This document shows, piece after piece, positions 37,252 through 46,794 of a stretch of DNA of 64,000 bases. Position 1 is the first letter of the stretch, and every line of letters begins with the position of its first letter. The notes under the pieces are model-generated. The model was not told the origin of the DNA. It saw nothing but the letters and a program-made list of their open reading frames with translations, and did no database searches. Source of the stretch: Microbulbifer elongatus (GTDB taxonomy: Bacteria; Pseudomonadota; Gammaproteobacteria; Pseudomonadales; Cellvibrionaceae); the NCBI RefSeq assembly GCF_020524885.1, contig NZ_JAIVKJ010000004.1:186001-250000 (forward strand), written 5' to 3'. Both the position numbers and the translations under genes were made by a program.

Positions 37252-37692
37252 CTATACCTTGTCGGGATCAATTCCATGCTCAAGTAGGATCGCTCGCGCT
37301 TGCTCAGGAGTCATTTCTTTGTTGGGTCGATACTCAGTCCTCTGATCCACTGCCAGTCGGTCACTGTACTTCTTAGGAGCCGTGACCTTTGCGTACCATT
37401 GTCGGGCACCAATCCTGAGCTTGGCGGCCTGAATTTCAGTAGTGAGCTCGGCGCCCTCACAATTGTCGGCGATCTCCAGTACTTGGTCGGCGAGATAGTC
37501 CGCCTTCGCATCCTTGGCTGCCAGATATTGGTTCAAAAACTCAGGGTGTTCTCCTGATCTAAGCCATAGGAGGACCGTCGTGCGTGACGGCATATCCCTG
37601 TCGGCGCAGATATAGTGCAAAGACTCTCCGTTGGCGATTCGACTACAAATCTGGGATGTCATTTCATTTGTGAAAATTGTCGGACGTGGCAT
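37252..37692 (-). CDS. Phage small-terminase-like protein
   Basis: A 146-residue protein that opens RPTIFTNEMTSQICSRIANG and has SLHYICADRDMPSRTTVLLW, a helix-turn-helix of the kind found in small terminase subunits. It continues AKDAKADYLADQVLEIADNC and an IGARQWYAKVTAPKKYSDRL block, both familiar from phage terminase small-subunit families. There is no large terminase or capsid gene nearby. In phage satellites such an orphan gene redirects packaging of the helper phage; that role is inferred here from context. Confidence 0.78.
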   Translation of the reverse strand: MPRPTIFTNEMTSQICSRIANGESLHYICADRDMPSRTTVLLWLRSGEHPEFLNQYLAAKDAKADYLADQVLEIADNCEGAELTTEIQAAKLRIGARQWYAKVTAPKKYSDRLAVDQRTEYRPNKEMTPEQARAILLEHGIDPDKV

Positions 37693-37825
37693 AGGGAAGG
37701 TTCCTTAGTTGATGTTAACTTACCGGGAACCAATGATGCTCCCGGTTATTAAACGCTATATCGCTACCTGAGGTGTCATTGCTTGTTTTCCTGGTAGCGG
37801 ATAGTTATTAATGGATTGGTTCAAC

Positions 37826-39256
37826 TTAAGGTTCTGCTACCTCAGTCCCCTTGCTATTCGTGGTTGGTAGCGGAGTAGCACTGCCTAGATCCTCTTCGGG
37901 GAGATACCGAAGAAATGCATCTTGGAAGGCCCCGCGCGAGAATCCTCGACGGTTCTCATAGCCCTTCTTGAGTTGTTGGCTTTTTACACCAAAGGGATGT
38001 AGCAGCTTGGCGAGAGCATGAGGGCTGATAGGCCTGCCATTGCGCCATTCCCCCCACGGCCGATCTTCCATTGCAATCAGCGCGCCGAGTAACTCTGTTG
38101 TCCATAGGTTGTCTCGGCTTGTGCTCAAGAAAATCGAGCGTAAGTCGGTTAGCAGCATGGTGCTGTAGTCTTGGTTTTCCCGCGGAGAGTCTTCGAGCCT
38201 ACTCATGGCCAGGCGAGCCAGGTTTGGCCAATCACCACCAATAGTGTCAGCGATGGCTAGGAGAGGGATCCAATTGTCTTCAGCCCTGTCGTTACCAACC
38301 GCGGGAACATCCGGCTCCGCCATACTGAGCTTGCGTTGATGATCACGGGCCCAGCGCTGACATTGCTGCCGTAGGGAGTGGTTATTACGATTAATACTCA
38401 CTGGAACCTTTTGGACTTTTTCGGTGGTCAGCTTACGCCGTAGCGTTATGGTTATGGATCGGTCTCTGATGGTGTCTGGGGGCTCACTAATCATGGCAAT
38501 GGCCATGGGTGACCATGTACTAAACCGCTGAGGCTTGTAGTCATCGCCACCAACCCGGATTACAAATGCCATGCTCTTTCGGTGGCCTGAATTGATGATC
38601 CCTACCATATCGCTATTATCCTTCTTATTCAGGAATGTATCCGCTTCATCAATTAGTAGTGCGGGGGACCACTCCTGGATCATGCGAAAAATCGCCGCTG
38701 CAGAAACATTAGATGTGGGTAGCGCTCGATGCGCCATGCTTGAAAGAAGCTCCATAACGGTAGATTTTCCACACCGTTTTACCGGCGATGACAGCAGGAG
38801 CTTTGGAAAGATGCTGAAGCCGTCATAGCAGTAGGTGCCGATTGTCCATAGAGTTAATGCGATGCTTCCGCTGTCGGGAAGAATGCAAAAGCGATCAAAT
38901 TGCTGCTGGATTTCCGTAGCGATAGTGTGCCCCTCCACTGATCTATGCCACGGACGTATGCCGTCGCTAACTTCCCAGCTTTCGGCGTTCGGCTCGCGGA
39001 CTTGGCTGGCTCGCCTGTCATTTACCAATCTGTCGAGAATGTTCACAGTTACACCGAGCTTGGTGGCGGCGTCTTTTCTCTGGCGTCCATAATCGAGCTT
39101 GTTTAAAGCTGCTAGACGCTTTAACTCTAATTCATCGGTAGTACGACTAGTCTCTTCCTCGGCGCTGCCTTGTGCCACGCTATTTTCCGTGTCGCTGCTC
39201 GGTTGTTTTGCCATTTTGGAGCGCCCCTGTCTCGGGCCGGTTTTTTCATCTTTCAT
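37826..39256 (-). CDS. DUF3631 ATPase (primase/helicase-like replication protein)
   Basis: A 476-residue protein. SPVKRCGKSTVMELLSSM is a Walker A motif and PALLIDEADTFLNKKDN a Walker B motif. The downstream RDRSITITLRRK block is that of DUF3631, a domain joined to primase or helicase parts in mobile-element replication proteins. No primase domain is visible here. The first ~60 residues are charged and perhaps unstructured. I chose the ATG at 39256; a TTG at 39265 is also in frame and overlaps the AlpA-like gene. Confidence 0.82.
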   Translation of the reverse strand: MKDEKTGPRQGRSKMAKQPSSDTENSVAQGSAEEETSRTTDELELKRLAALNKLDYGRQRKDAATKLGVTVNILDRLVNDRRASQVREPNAESWEVSDGIRPWHRSVEGHTIATEIQQQFDRFCILPDSGSIALTLWTIGTYCYDGFSIFPKLLLSSPVKRCGKSTVMELLSSMAHRALPTSNVSAAAIFRMIQEWSPALLIDEADTFLNKKDNSDMVGIINSGHRKSMAFVIRVGGDDYKPQRFSTWSPMAIAMISEPPDTIRDRSITITLRRKLTTEKVQKVPVSINRNNHSLRQQCQRWARDHQRKLSMAEPDVPAVGNDRAEDNWIPLLAIADTIGGDWPNLARLAMSRLEDSPRENQDYSTMLLTDLRSIFLSTSRDNLWTTELLGALIAMEDRPWGEWRNGRPISPHALAKLLHPFGVKSQQLKKGYENRRGFSRGAFQDAFLRYLPEEDLGSATPLPTTNSKGTEVAEP

Positions 39257-39258
39257 GG

Positions 39259-39480
39259 TTAGCAATCTTCTTCACATGTAATCAGTTTGTGCTTTAACTC
39301 CAGTAGGTACTCCCCCTCCCAGACGATAATTCTCGGCGCTAGGCGAACTCCTCGCTTGGTTTTACCCGAACTGCTCCATCGCCACCAGGTAGTTAGGCTA
39401 ACCCCAAATAGGCGAGCGCACTCTGATGCACGGTACAGGAATTGGGGGTTGATCGGTTGCTTCTGATTAATCGGTCTCAT
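39259..39480 (-). CDS. AlpA-like excisionase/regulator
   Basis: A 73-residue protein. FLYRASECARLFGVSLTTWW and RWSSSGKTKRGVRLAPRIIV form the winged helix-turn-helix of AlpA/MerR-type excisionases. In P4-like elements and PICIs such a protein controls integrase expression and excision. It lies directly before the DUF3631 gene on the same strand, almost touching it. Confidence 0.78.
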   Translation of the reverse strand: MRPINQKQPINPQFLYRASECARLFGVSLTTWWRWSSSGKTKRGVRLAPRIIVWEGEYLLELKHKLITCEEDC

Positions 39481-39624
39481 CTATCGGCCCTTTAAATTAC
39501 GTTGGGATTCGAGGCGTAATGTATGGGGCAAATGGGGGGAAGGGAATATCAGTGAATACTAGGTAGTATGCGGGGAACTCTACCTAGGGTTTTGCGGATG
39601 CCTGCTAGTTTAGTGTTCTTTGGA

Positions 39625-40452
39625 TTACCGCTTTCGATGTTTGTTGAGCTTATTTGCTTCCGCAAATATTTCGTCCAGCTTGGCGCGCGAGACTCCTCGC
39701 ATACTGCCGAACTTTTCCTGTAATTCGATTAGCTCTTCACGGATCATTGTCTGGTTAGCATTGGGGTTCTGGCTTTTCTCGATAGTAAGTTGTAGGAAAA
39801 CCCAGATAATGTTCAGAAAACTGTCGCGTTCCCTCGGCGCAATACCTCCCTCACTGGTCGGTACTTGGTCTATTTCTGAAGGTGTACCGGAAGCTGACGC
39901 CACGAATTCCACTGGTATCATAAGATCACCGGCTGTGATTTGGGTATTGTCGACTTCGCGATATATAAAAGGCTGCTCGGCGTCGGGATACTGCCTCGTG
40001 AACATTTCATCCAGGGTTTGGTGAGAGATACGCTCTTCGCCAAGTGCTGCAGGAATGAGGGGCCATCGGGCGGGTATCAAAACCCTTTCTCCGTCTTTGA
40101 GTTCGATGCGGCGCCGGTCGATGCTCGTTTTTAGACTGGTGGGACCGCCGTCGGTGACGAACTTATACAGCGCGTCTTCAATAAGCTGAGCGCTGTTCTT
40201 TATCGGTAGCGGGCAGGGACCTGAGATATCGTGACCTCCAGCCCAGACAGTTAGCGATGTACCGTAGTCTTCATCGGTGACCAGTCGGTATGTTTCAACC
40301 GGGCGTTCGCTCGCATACCGGTGCGGTGGGATCAGGTAGTAGGGAACCAGAGATCCAGAGGCAATCTCGCTGAAAATCTGTTGGATAGCCATGTCTGGAT
40401 GCTGCTTTATCGCTTTTTTGATCGAGATTAGACTTGTCAGCCAGTTTTTCAT
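39625..40452 (-). CDS. Unrecognised 275-residue island protein
   Basis: A soluble protein beginning MKNWLTSLISIKKAIKQHPD. It has YRLVTDEDYGTSLTVWAGG near residue 55, a proline-rich centre and a helical Lys/Glu-rich C terminus ending KLNKHRKR. It lies between the integrase and the AlpA-like gene, a place where satellites and P4-type islands carry variable regulators. No motif supports a specific function. Confidence 0.6.
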   Translation of the reverse strand: MKNWLTSLISIKKAIKQHPDMAIQQIFSEIASGSLVPYYLIPPHRYASERPVETYRLVTDEDYGTSLTVWAGGHDISGPCPLPIKNSAQLIEDALYKFVTDGGPTSLKTSIDRRRIELKDGERVLIPARWPLIPAALGEERISHQTLDEMFTRQYPDAEQPFIYREVDNTQITAGDLMIPVEFVASASGTPSEIDQVPTSEGGIAPRERDSFLNIIWVFLQLTIEKSQNPNANQTMIREELIELQEKFGSMRGVSRAKLDEIFAEANKLNKHRKR

Positions 40453-40545
40453 GGGCGGCGTCCGCGCAAATCCAAATCAGAGTTGTAGTCACTCCATGTA
40501 GTTGATTCCTACACAATCAGCTAAAGCCGGAAAGAAGCTCGCCTT

Positions 40546-41781
40546 TTACCTGGAGTTGAAATTGACTGTTACGACGTTTTCCTTATTGGCCTGTTGTCGA
40601 AGTTCGTCCAAATAGTCAGCCCATCGCTGCATCATCTTTACTCTCTGGTCCAGGTGTTTAGTTCGGTTGTAGGCTCTACCATTGGCGTCTTTCACGGTGT
40701 GGGCTAGTTGATGCTCGATATGCTCAACACGCTCATTGAGGACCTCATCGAGAAGAGTACGAGCCATCGCTCGGAAGCCGTGCGGTGTAATGACTTCGTT
40801 GCCATACCCCATGTTCCTCAGGGCTGTTCTTACGGCATTCTCCGACATGCATCGGCTGGCGCCTTTTGGGGATGGAAATACGTAGCGGGACCGTCCGGTG
40901 AGCGGTTGTAGCTCTCTGAGAATCTCCACTGCTTGCCTTGGCAGGGGAATAATATGTGGATGCCGGGTTTTCATTTTTTCGGCGGGGAGCTCGATACGTT
41001 GGTTTTCCCAGTTGATCTCTGCCCACTCCAGGGCCCGAAGCTCGCCCGGTCTGCAGAACAGTATCGGCGATAGTTTGAGTGCGGCACGCACGGTCGGGGT
41101 GCCGTGATAAGCGTCAATCGCAATTAGTAGTTTTCCTACGTCCGTTGGGTCAGTAATCGTTGGAAAGTGCTGAGTTTGAGTCGGCTGAAGCTGGTCGCCG
41201 ACAACGGCAGCGGGATCATTGCTGGCATAGCCGCCGGCGATGGCAAAGCGGAATACCATGCTGGCGGTTTGCTTCGCGCGCTTTGCGGTCTCAATGGCGC
41301 CGCGGGCCTCGATTCGTTTGAGTACCGCAAGGACTTCCGGTGGGGTGATATCCGCTATAGGTCGCGACCCTAGGTAGGGGAAGAGGTCACGCTCCAGAAG
41401 GCGCAGAGTCCTCGTGCGGTGACTTACCGATTTGTCGCCCATGCGTGTGGCGAACCAGCCTCGTGCTAGGGCTTCGAATGTGTTTGCTGCGGCTGCAAAA
41501 CTATCCGCCTTCTGGGCCTTTCGGTGATCACTGGGGTCGATACCATCTGATAGGAGTTGCCGGGCTTCATCGCGCTTCTGCCGGGCCTTCTTGAGGCTGA
41601 CCTCGGGGTAGACACCGAGAGCGAGCAGGCGCTCTTTTTTGGTTACTGGGTGGCGGTACTTAAGTCGCCAGTACCGGCTGCCATTTTTGGCCACAAGCAA
41701 GAACATGCCCTTCCCGTCGCTGAGCTTGTAATCCTTCTCTCGGGGCTTTGCTTGTTTTACTTGAAGTTCTGTCAGTGCCAT
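40546..41781 (-). CDS. P4-type tyrosine recombinase (island integrase)
   Basis: A 411-residue integrase. The N-terminal DUF4102 arm-binding domain reads LTELQVKQAKPREKDYKLSD and RYWRLKYRHPVTKKERLLAL. The catalytic domain shows FCRPGELRALEW (first Arg), TPHGFRAMARTLLDE (His-x-x-Arg), QLAHTVKDANGRAYNRTKHL (second His and the nucleophilic Tyr). Length and domains are normal. It lies 200 bases from the 3' end of the tRNA gene and points away from it, as usual for tRNA-specific integrases. Confidence 0.95.
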   Translation of the reverse strand: MALTELQVKQAKPREKDYKLSDGKGMFLLVAKNGSRYWRLKYRHPVTKKERLLALGVYPEVSLKKARQKRDEARQLLSDGIDPSDHRKAQKADSFAAAANTFEALARGWFATRMGDKSVSHRTRTLRLLERDLFPYLGSRPIADITPPEVLAVLKRIEARGAIETAKRAKQTASMVFRFAIAGGYASNDPAAVVGDQLQPTQTQHFPTITDPTDVGKLLIAIDAYHGTPTVRAALKLSPILFCRPGELRALEWAEINWENQRIELPAEKMKTRHPHIIPLPRQAVEILRELQPLTGRSRYVFPSPKGASRCMSENAVRTALRNMGYGNEVITPHGFRAMARTLLDEVLNERVEHIEHQLAHTVKDANGRAYNRTKHLDQRVKMMQRWADYLDELRQQANKENVVTVNFNSR

Positions 41782-41819
41782 AACGCTACCTCAGTGGTGG
41801 CAGGGCCTGCAGTCGCTTT

Positions 41820-41900
41820 GGGGGTACCTGAACGTAGTGTCGGGCGAAGTACCCCCGCATATACCCCTCTATACCCTGGTCTTTAGGGGTACGTATGGTA
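41820..41900. promoter_or_regulatory. Probable integrase arm sites, right end
   Basis: Repeats of TACCCC or its complement (GGGGTAC) occur at about 41821, 41849, 41860, 41870 and 41886, between the integrase start and the tRNA gene. Similar repeats stand inside the left junction. The integrase promoter must overlap these sites. Confidence 0.5.
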
Positions 41901-41979
41901 CGTATGCAATAGTAGTTTAGAGTGGAAAGCTAACTATGGTAGGGGTTGTGGGGGTATATGGAACTTTATGGAATGAAGT

Positions 41980-41995
41980 AATGGTGGGCCCTCCG
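41980..41995. repeat. Right attachment site within tRNA 3' end
   Basis: AATGGTGGGCCCTCCG, identical to 23392-23407. It covers the encoded CCA, the acceptor 3' strand and the start of the T stem of the tRNA gene. Confidence 0.88.
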
Positions 41996-42058
41996 GGACT
42001 TGAACCCAGGACCTGCCGATTATGAGTCGGATGCTCTAACCAACTGAGCTAAGGGCCC
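41982..42058 (-). tRNA. tRNA with CAU anticodon (Met or lysidine-type Ile2)
   Basis: A complete 77-base cloverleaf. The acceptor stem GGGCCCU pairs with AGGGCCC, the D arm has AGCTCAGTTGGTTAGAGC, the anticodon loop is TCATAAT on a CCGA stem, the T arm has GGTTCAAGTCC, and CCA is encoded. A G/C-rich acceptor with this D arm resembles gammaproteobacterial tRNA-Ile2, where the C of CAU is changed to lysidine, but elongator Met cannot be excluded by eye. The island is integrated at its 3' end and restores it. Confidence 0.93.
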
Positions 42059-42148
42059 CCACCGGGGCTCGCAGTGATCTGCAAGCGGGTTGGCAAAGTA
42101 CTCGATTTTTACTGCCAAATCAACGCTTTGCCATCTGCTGCACGCGCT

Positions 42149-43948
42149 TTACCAGGCCCAGTTAAAGCCAAGACTGGCGTTGCCGCCGGACCAATTGAGG
42201 CTGTCGAGGGAGCGCTGGTAGCCCAGGTTGAAAAACGCGCTGCCGAATTTGCTTTCCAGTATTACTACCCCGCCGCCGAACTCTCCCCAGGTTGCCTGTC
42301 GTTCCAAACTTGTTTGCAGCTTCAGGTCGAACAGCAGCTGGTCGTTTCCCCCAAGTGTGTGCCACAGGTTTCCGAACAGATACAGGCGCAGGTGGCCATC
42401 CAGCCACTGACTGTCGACGTTGTAGGCGCGCAGGCCAGCGCGGAAATTGGCCTCGGGCGTCATGTCGGGTTCCACCCAGGAAATGTCATCGTAGTAGGCG
42501 CTCAGGTTGCTGTAGTTCACCACCGCCTGCACTTGAGGTTCCAAATTGATCTGCTCGGACGCCTGCCAGGTGAAGCCTTTCTCCACGGAGACGGTGAGCT
42601 GGGGGCCGGTAACGGTATCGCCGATACCGCGGGAGGATATGCTTTGAAGCCCCAGATAGGCCACTTTGGCGGTAATGTCGAAATAGCCCATATCCGGGCG
42701 GTAGTCGTTGAAGTAGTAGCCCGCATGGTAGGTGGTGAGCTGGTTCCGCCCTGAGCTGTAATCGCTAAGGCCACGGGCGAATCCGGTCACGTCACCACTG
42801 GCGCGTGTGCTGCCGACAAAGACGCCCATCTCACGTGCGCCCCCCGTGCAGGTGGGGCCGGACCAGAGGTTGGTACCCACCTGGAAGCCGGTAATGTTGC
42901 CGTCGAAGCGGTTGTTGATATCGCCGCTCCAGTTGTAGTCGGCGCTCATGTGGTGCACGCGCAGCCAGTCGTCGTTGATGCCATCGAACCAGCTGCGTTG
43001 TTCTCCCCTTCGCTTGTGATAGCTGCCGATTTCCTGCAGGGAAGTGAGGCGGGCGAGGGACTTCGCCTGGGCGTAGAGGGGGATCTCGGGGCGGTAAACG
43101 GGTACTGGCTCGCTGTCTCCTTGCTGTGGCAGCGTGGAGCGCAGATACCAGTTATCGTCGTCCTGAGGATCGCCATTGCCGCGAAACAGTTGGTACTCAT
43201 ATGGTCCCGCGGACACTGACTGGGGCATGTAAAAGGCGTCCGGGGCGGTGGTGGCGCCGTTGCGGGTTTCGACTACCAGAATCCCGTCGGTGGTATTCGC
43301 GCCGCTGCCGGCGAGGCGATTGAATGTGAGTTGGGTGTTGCCGCTGGCGTGGCCGCCGTCGATGATCAGGCGGTCCGAGAGACTGTCGTCGCCGCCGGCC
43401 ACCAGATCCATACGGATAGCGCTGTTGGCACCACCGGTATAGTTGCCCCGGATTAGCAGTTGGTTCGCGGTTCTCCCGCGCATATCGATGAGGCCTTGAT
43501 TGATCGCGGTCAACGCCTGGCCTCCGCTGGTCAGCAGACCCGCGCTGTAGTGTGGGAGGAGCAGGGCGCTGTCACTACTGATCTCAAAGTGCCCGGGGCG
43601 ATGCTCTGCGTCTCCGAACATCAGGTTGTTGTTCAGGGTGAGGTAGGTGCCCTGCTCCAGGGAGATGGTTTCCCAGCGGCGAAAACGCGAAGGGTTATCC
43701 AGAGAGAGCCCCTGAATGATGAGGGTGTCGTGACCGCTACCGCCGTCGAAGGTGTCGTTCAGGCTGCGGTTTAGCGGACTGGAGCTCAGGCTGTTCTGGT
43801 TGAGGATGTAGTGGTCGTCACCACTCCCCAGAACGACTTGGGCGACAGCGCCGGTGGGCCCCAATGGGATCAGGGTTGCCGGCAGTGTCAGTGAGAAAAA
43901 CCTAACTGCGCCGGCGTAAAGCGCACGACCCGCGCGGGGATACCACAT
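42149..43948 (-). CDS. Autotransporter outer-membrane beta-barrel protein
   Basis: A 599-residue protein. A long N-terminal signal ends near AVAQ. The passenger (about 38-300) has DDHYILNQNS, DTFDGGSGHDTLIIQG and the AINQGLIDMRG, LLIRGNYTG, DRLIIDGGHASGNTQL run typical of pertactin-like beta-helices, with the autochaperone-like end ILVVETRNGAT. The barrel (about 325-599) finishes with aromatic residues (GFNWAW). The passenger is short and lacks a protease triad, so an adhesin or surface role is more likely than an enzyme. It is downstream of, and reads toward, the tRNA gene. Confidence 0.85.
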   Translation of the reverse strand: MWYPRAGRALYAGAVRFFSLTLPATLIPLGPTGAVAQVVLGSGDDHYILNQNSLSSSPLNRSLNDTFDGGSGHDTLIIQGLSLDNPSRFRRWETISLEQGTYLTLNNNLMFGDAEHRPGHFEISSDSALLLPHYSAGLLTSGGQALTAINQGLIDMRGRTANQLLIRGNYTGGANSAIRMDLVAGGDDSLSDRLIIDGGHASGNTQLTFNRLAGSGANTTDGILVVETRNGATTAPDAFYMPQSVSAGPYEYQLFRGNGDPQDDDNWYLRSTLPQQGDSEPVPVYRPEIPLYAQAKSLARLTSLQEIGSYHKRRGEQRSWFDGINDDWLRVHHMSADYNWSGDINNRFDGNITGFQVGTNLWSGPTCTGGAREMGVFVGSTRASGDVTGFARGLSDYSSGRNQLTTYHAGYYFNDYRPDMGYFDITAKVAYLGLQSISSRGIGDTVTGPQLTVSVEKGFTWQASEQINLEPQVQAVVNYSNLSAYYDDISWVEPDMTPEANFRAGLRAYNVDSQWLDGHLRLYLFGNLWHTLGGNDQLLFDLKLQTSLERQATWGEFGGGVVILESKFGSAFFNLGYQRSLDSLNWSGGNASLGFNWAW

Positions 43949-44154
43949 GATTCCGTCCCTGGTACGTTTCTTTTGGGTGGCTCGACTGGGCGATGCGGCA
44001 AGCCATTCGCACGCAGATCCGTTGCGTGCACCAGTGAATACTTTGGTTGGGGGTAGTACTTTGGTTCGGGAATTTTAGTTGAGCGGGTGCGGCTTGCCGG
44101 ACTTTGCGTCCGGCGGTCACAAATTTTGACAGGCAATCTCGCCTGAACAACAGG

Positions 44155-44544
44155 TCAGCTGATCCAGCGCGGTAACAGAATGCAGGCCCAGGTGGAGACC
44201 CACAGCAGTAACGAAATGGACACGGCGGCGGAGCCGGTATCCTTGGCGATTTTGGACAGGGGGTGTTTTTCCGGGCCCACACGATCAACCACGGCTTCCA
44301 CAGCGCTGTTTAGCAGCTCGACAATCATGACCAGCAAGGTCACGCCGATCAGCAGGGCGCGCTCAACACCAGTCTCGCCCAGCCAGATCGCGGCGGGAAT
44401 CAGAAAGATCGCGAGGGAAACTTCCTGGCGAAAGGCGGCCTCGTTGCGCCAGGTGGCAAGCAAGCCCTGGCGTGAGTATTCGGTGGCGTCGATAAGGCGG
44501 GATATTCCGGTTTTTCCGGGCTTATTCACAAACTGGTCTTCCAT
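44155..44544 (-). CDS. dgkA: Diacylglycerol kinase
   Basis: A 129-residue inner-membrane enzyme with three hydrophobic segments. It phosphorylates diacylglycerol to phosphatidic acid in lipid recycling. ATWRNEAAFRQEVSLAIFLI and VMIVELLNSAVEAVVDRVG are the family's signature blocks, with the catalytic Glu in ELLNSA and the ligand Glu in RNEAAFRQE. KIAKDTGSAAVSISLL forms the third helix. Its length is standard. Confidence 0.95.
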   Translation of the reverse strand: MEDQFVNKPGKTGISRLIDATEYSRQGLLATWRNEAAFRQEVSLAIFLIPAAIWLGETGVERALLIGVTLLVMIVELLNSAVEAVVDRVGPEKHPLSKIAKDTGSAAVSISLLLWVSTWACILLPRWIS

Positions 44545-44616
44545 TGCTCTCTGAAAATTCCCCTGGGTTTACGTGAGATTCACGTGGTTTCATCGGTTTG
44601 TAACAATTCTGATATC

Positions 44617-44646
44617 CAAAAAAAAGCCCGGCGAGCCGGGCTTTTT
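44617..44646. terminator. Bidirectional terminator between rpoD and dgkA
   Basis: AAAAAAAAAGCCCGGC-GA-GCCGGGCTTTTT: an eight-base-pair GC stem with A-run and T-run on either side. It lies 31 bases after the rpoD stop. Confidence 0.85.
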
Positions 44647-44676
44647 CAGTATGAACGACATTTCCGCAATAGGGAA

Positions 44677-46551
<1,875 letters not shown>

Positions 46552-46747
46552 GCACAACCCTGAATTCTGGGGATTGATAGTCGGGACTTTTGTCTGGGCT
46601 TTTCTTTGGACAAAGACGCGGGATTATAGCGTATATGCGATAGCAATAACCACTGTGACTGTCAAGGCAGGAGGCGTGGTTCAAGGTGTCCGGGCGCGCT
46701 TGTCTAACGGTTTCCCGCCGGGTTTGGGGCGGGTTTCTGTATATGGT

Positions 46748-46779
46748 GCTGATGCCTGAGAATTCAAGGGGGCATCAGC
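46748..46779. other. Inverted repeat between dnaG and rpoD
   Basis: GCTGATGCC and GGCATCAGC are separated by 14 bases, beginning 16 bases after the dnaG stop. There is no strong T-run on the minus strand, so it may be a weak terminator or an RNA-processing hairpin like the one between dnaG and rpoD in other gammaproteobacteria. Confidence 0.5.
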
Positions 46780-46794
46780 GCCTTCACTTCGGCT

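Larger units (their letters stand above)
23392..41995. mobile_element. Integrated genomic island, PICI-like layout, at a CAU tRNA gene
   Basis: About 18.6 kb lies between two copies of AATGGTGGGCCCTCCG (23392-23407 and 41980-41995). The right copy is the 3' end of a tRNA gene. A P4-type integrase lies next to that tRNA, followed by an unknown gene, an AlpA-like regulator, a DUF3631 ATPase and a small-terminase-like gene. The remaining two thirds is a type I restriction operon with extra genes. Size, attachment site and the int/alpA/primase-like/terS order resemble phage-inducible chromosomal islands of gammaproteobacteria. No structural phage or conjugation genes are seen. Confidence 0.88.
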
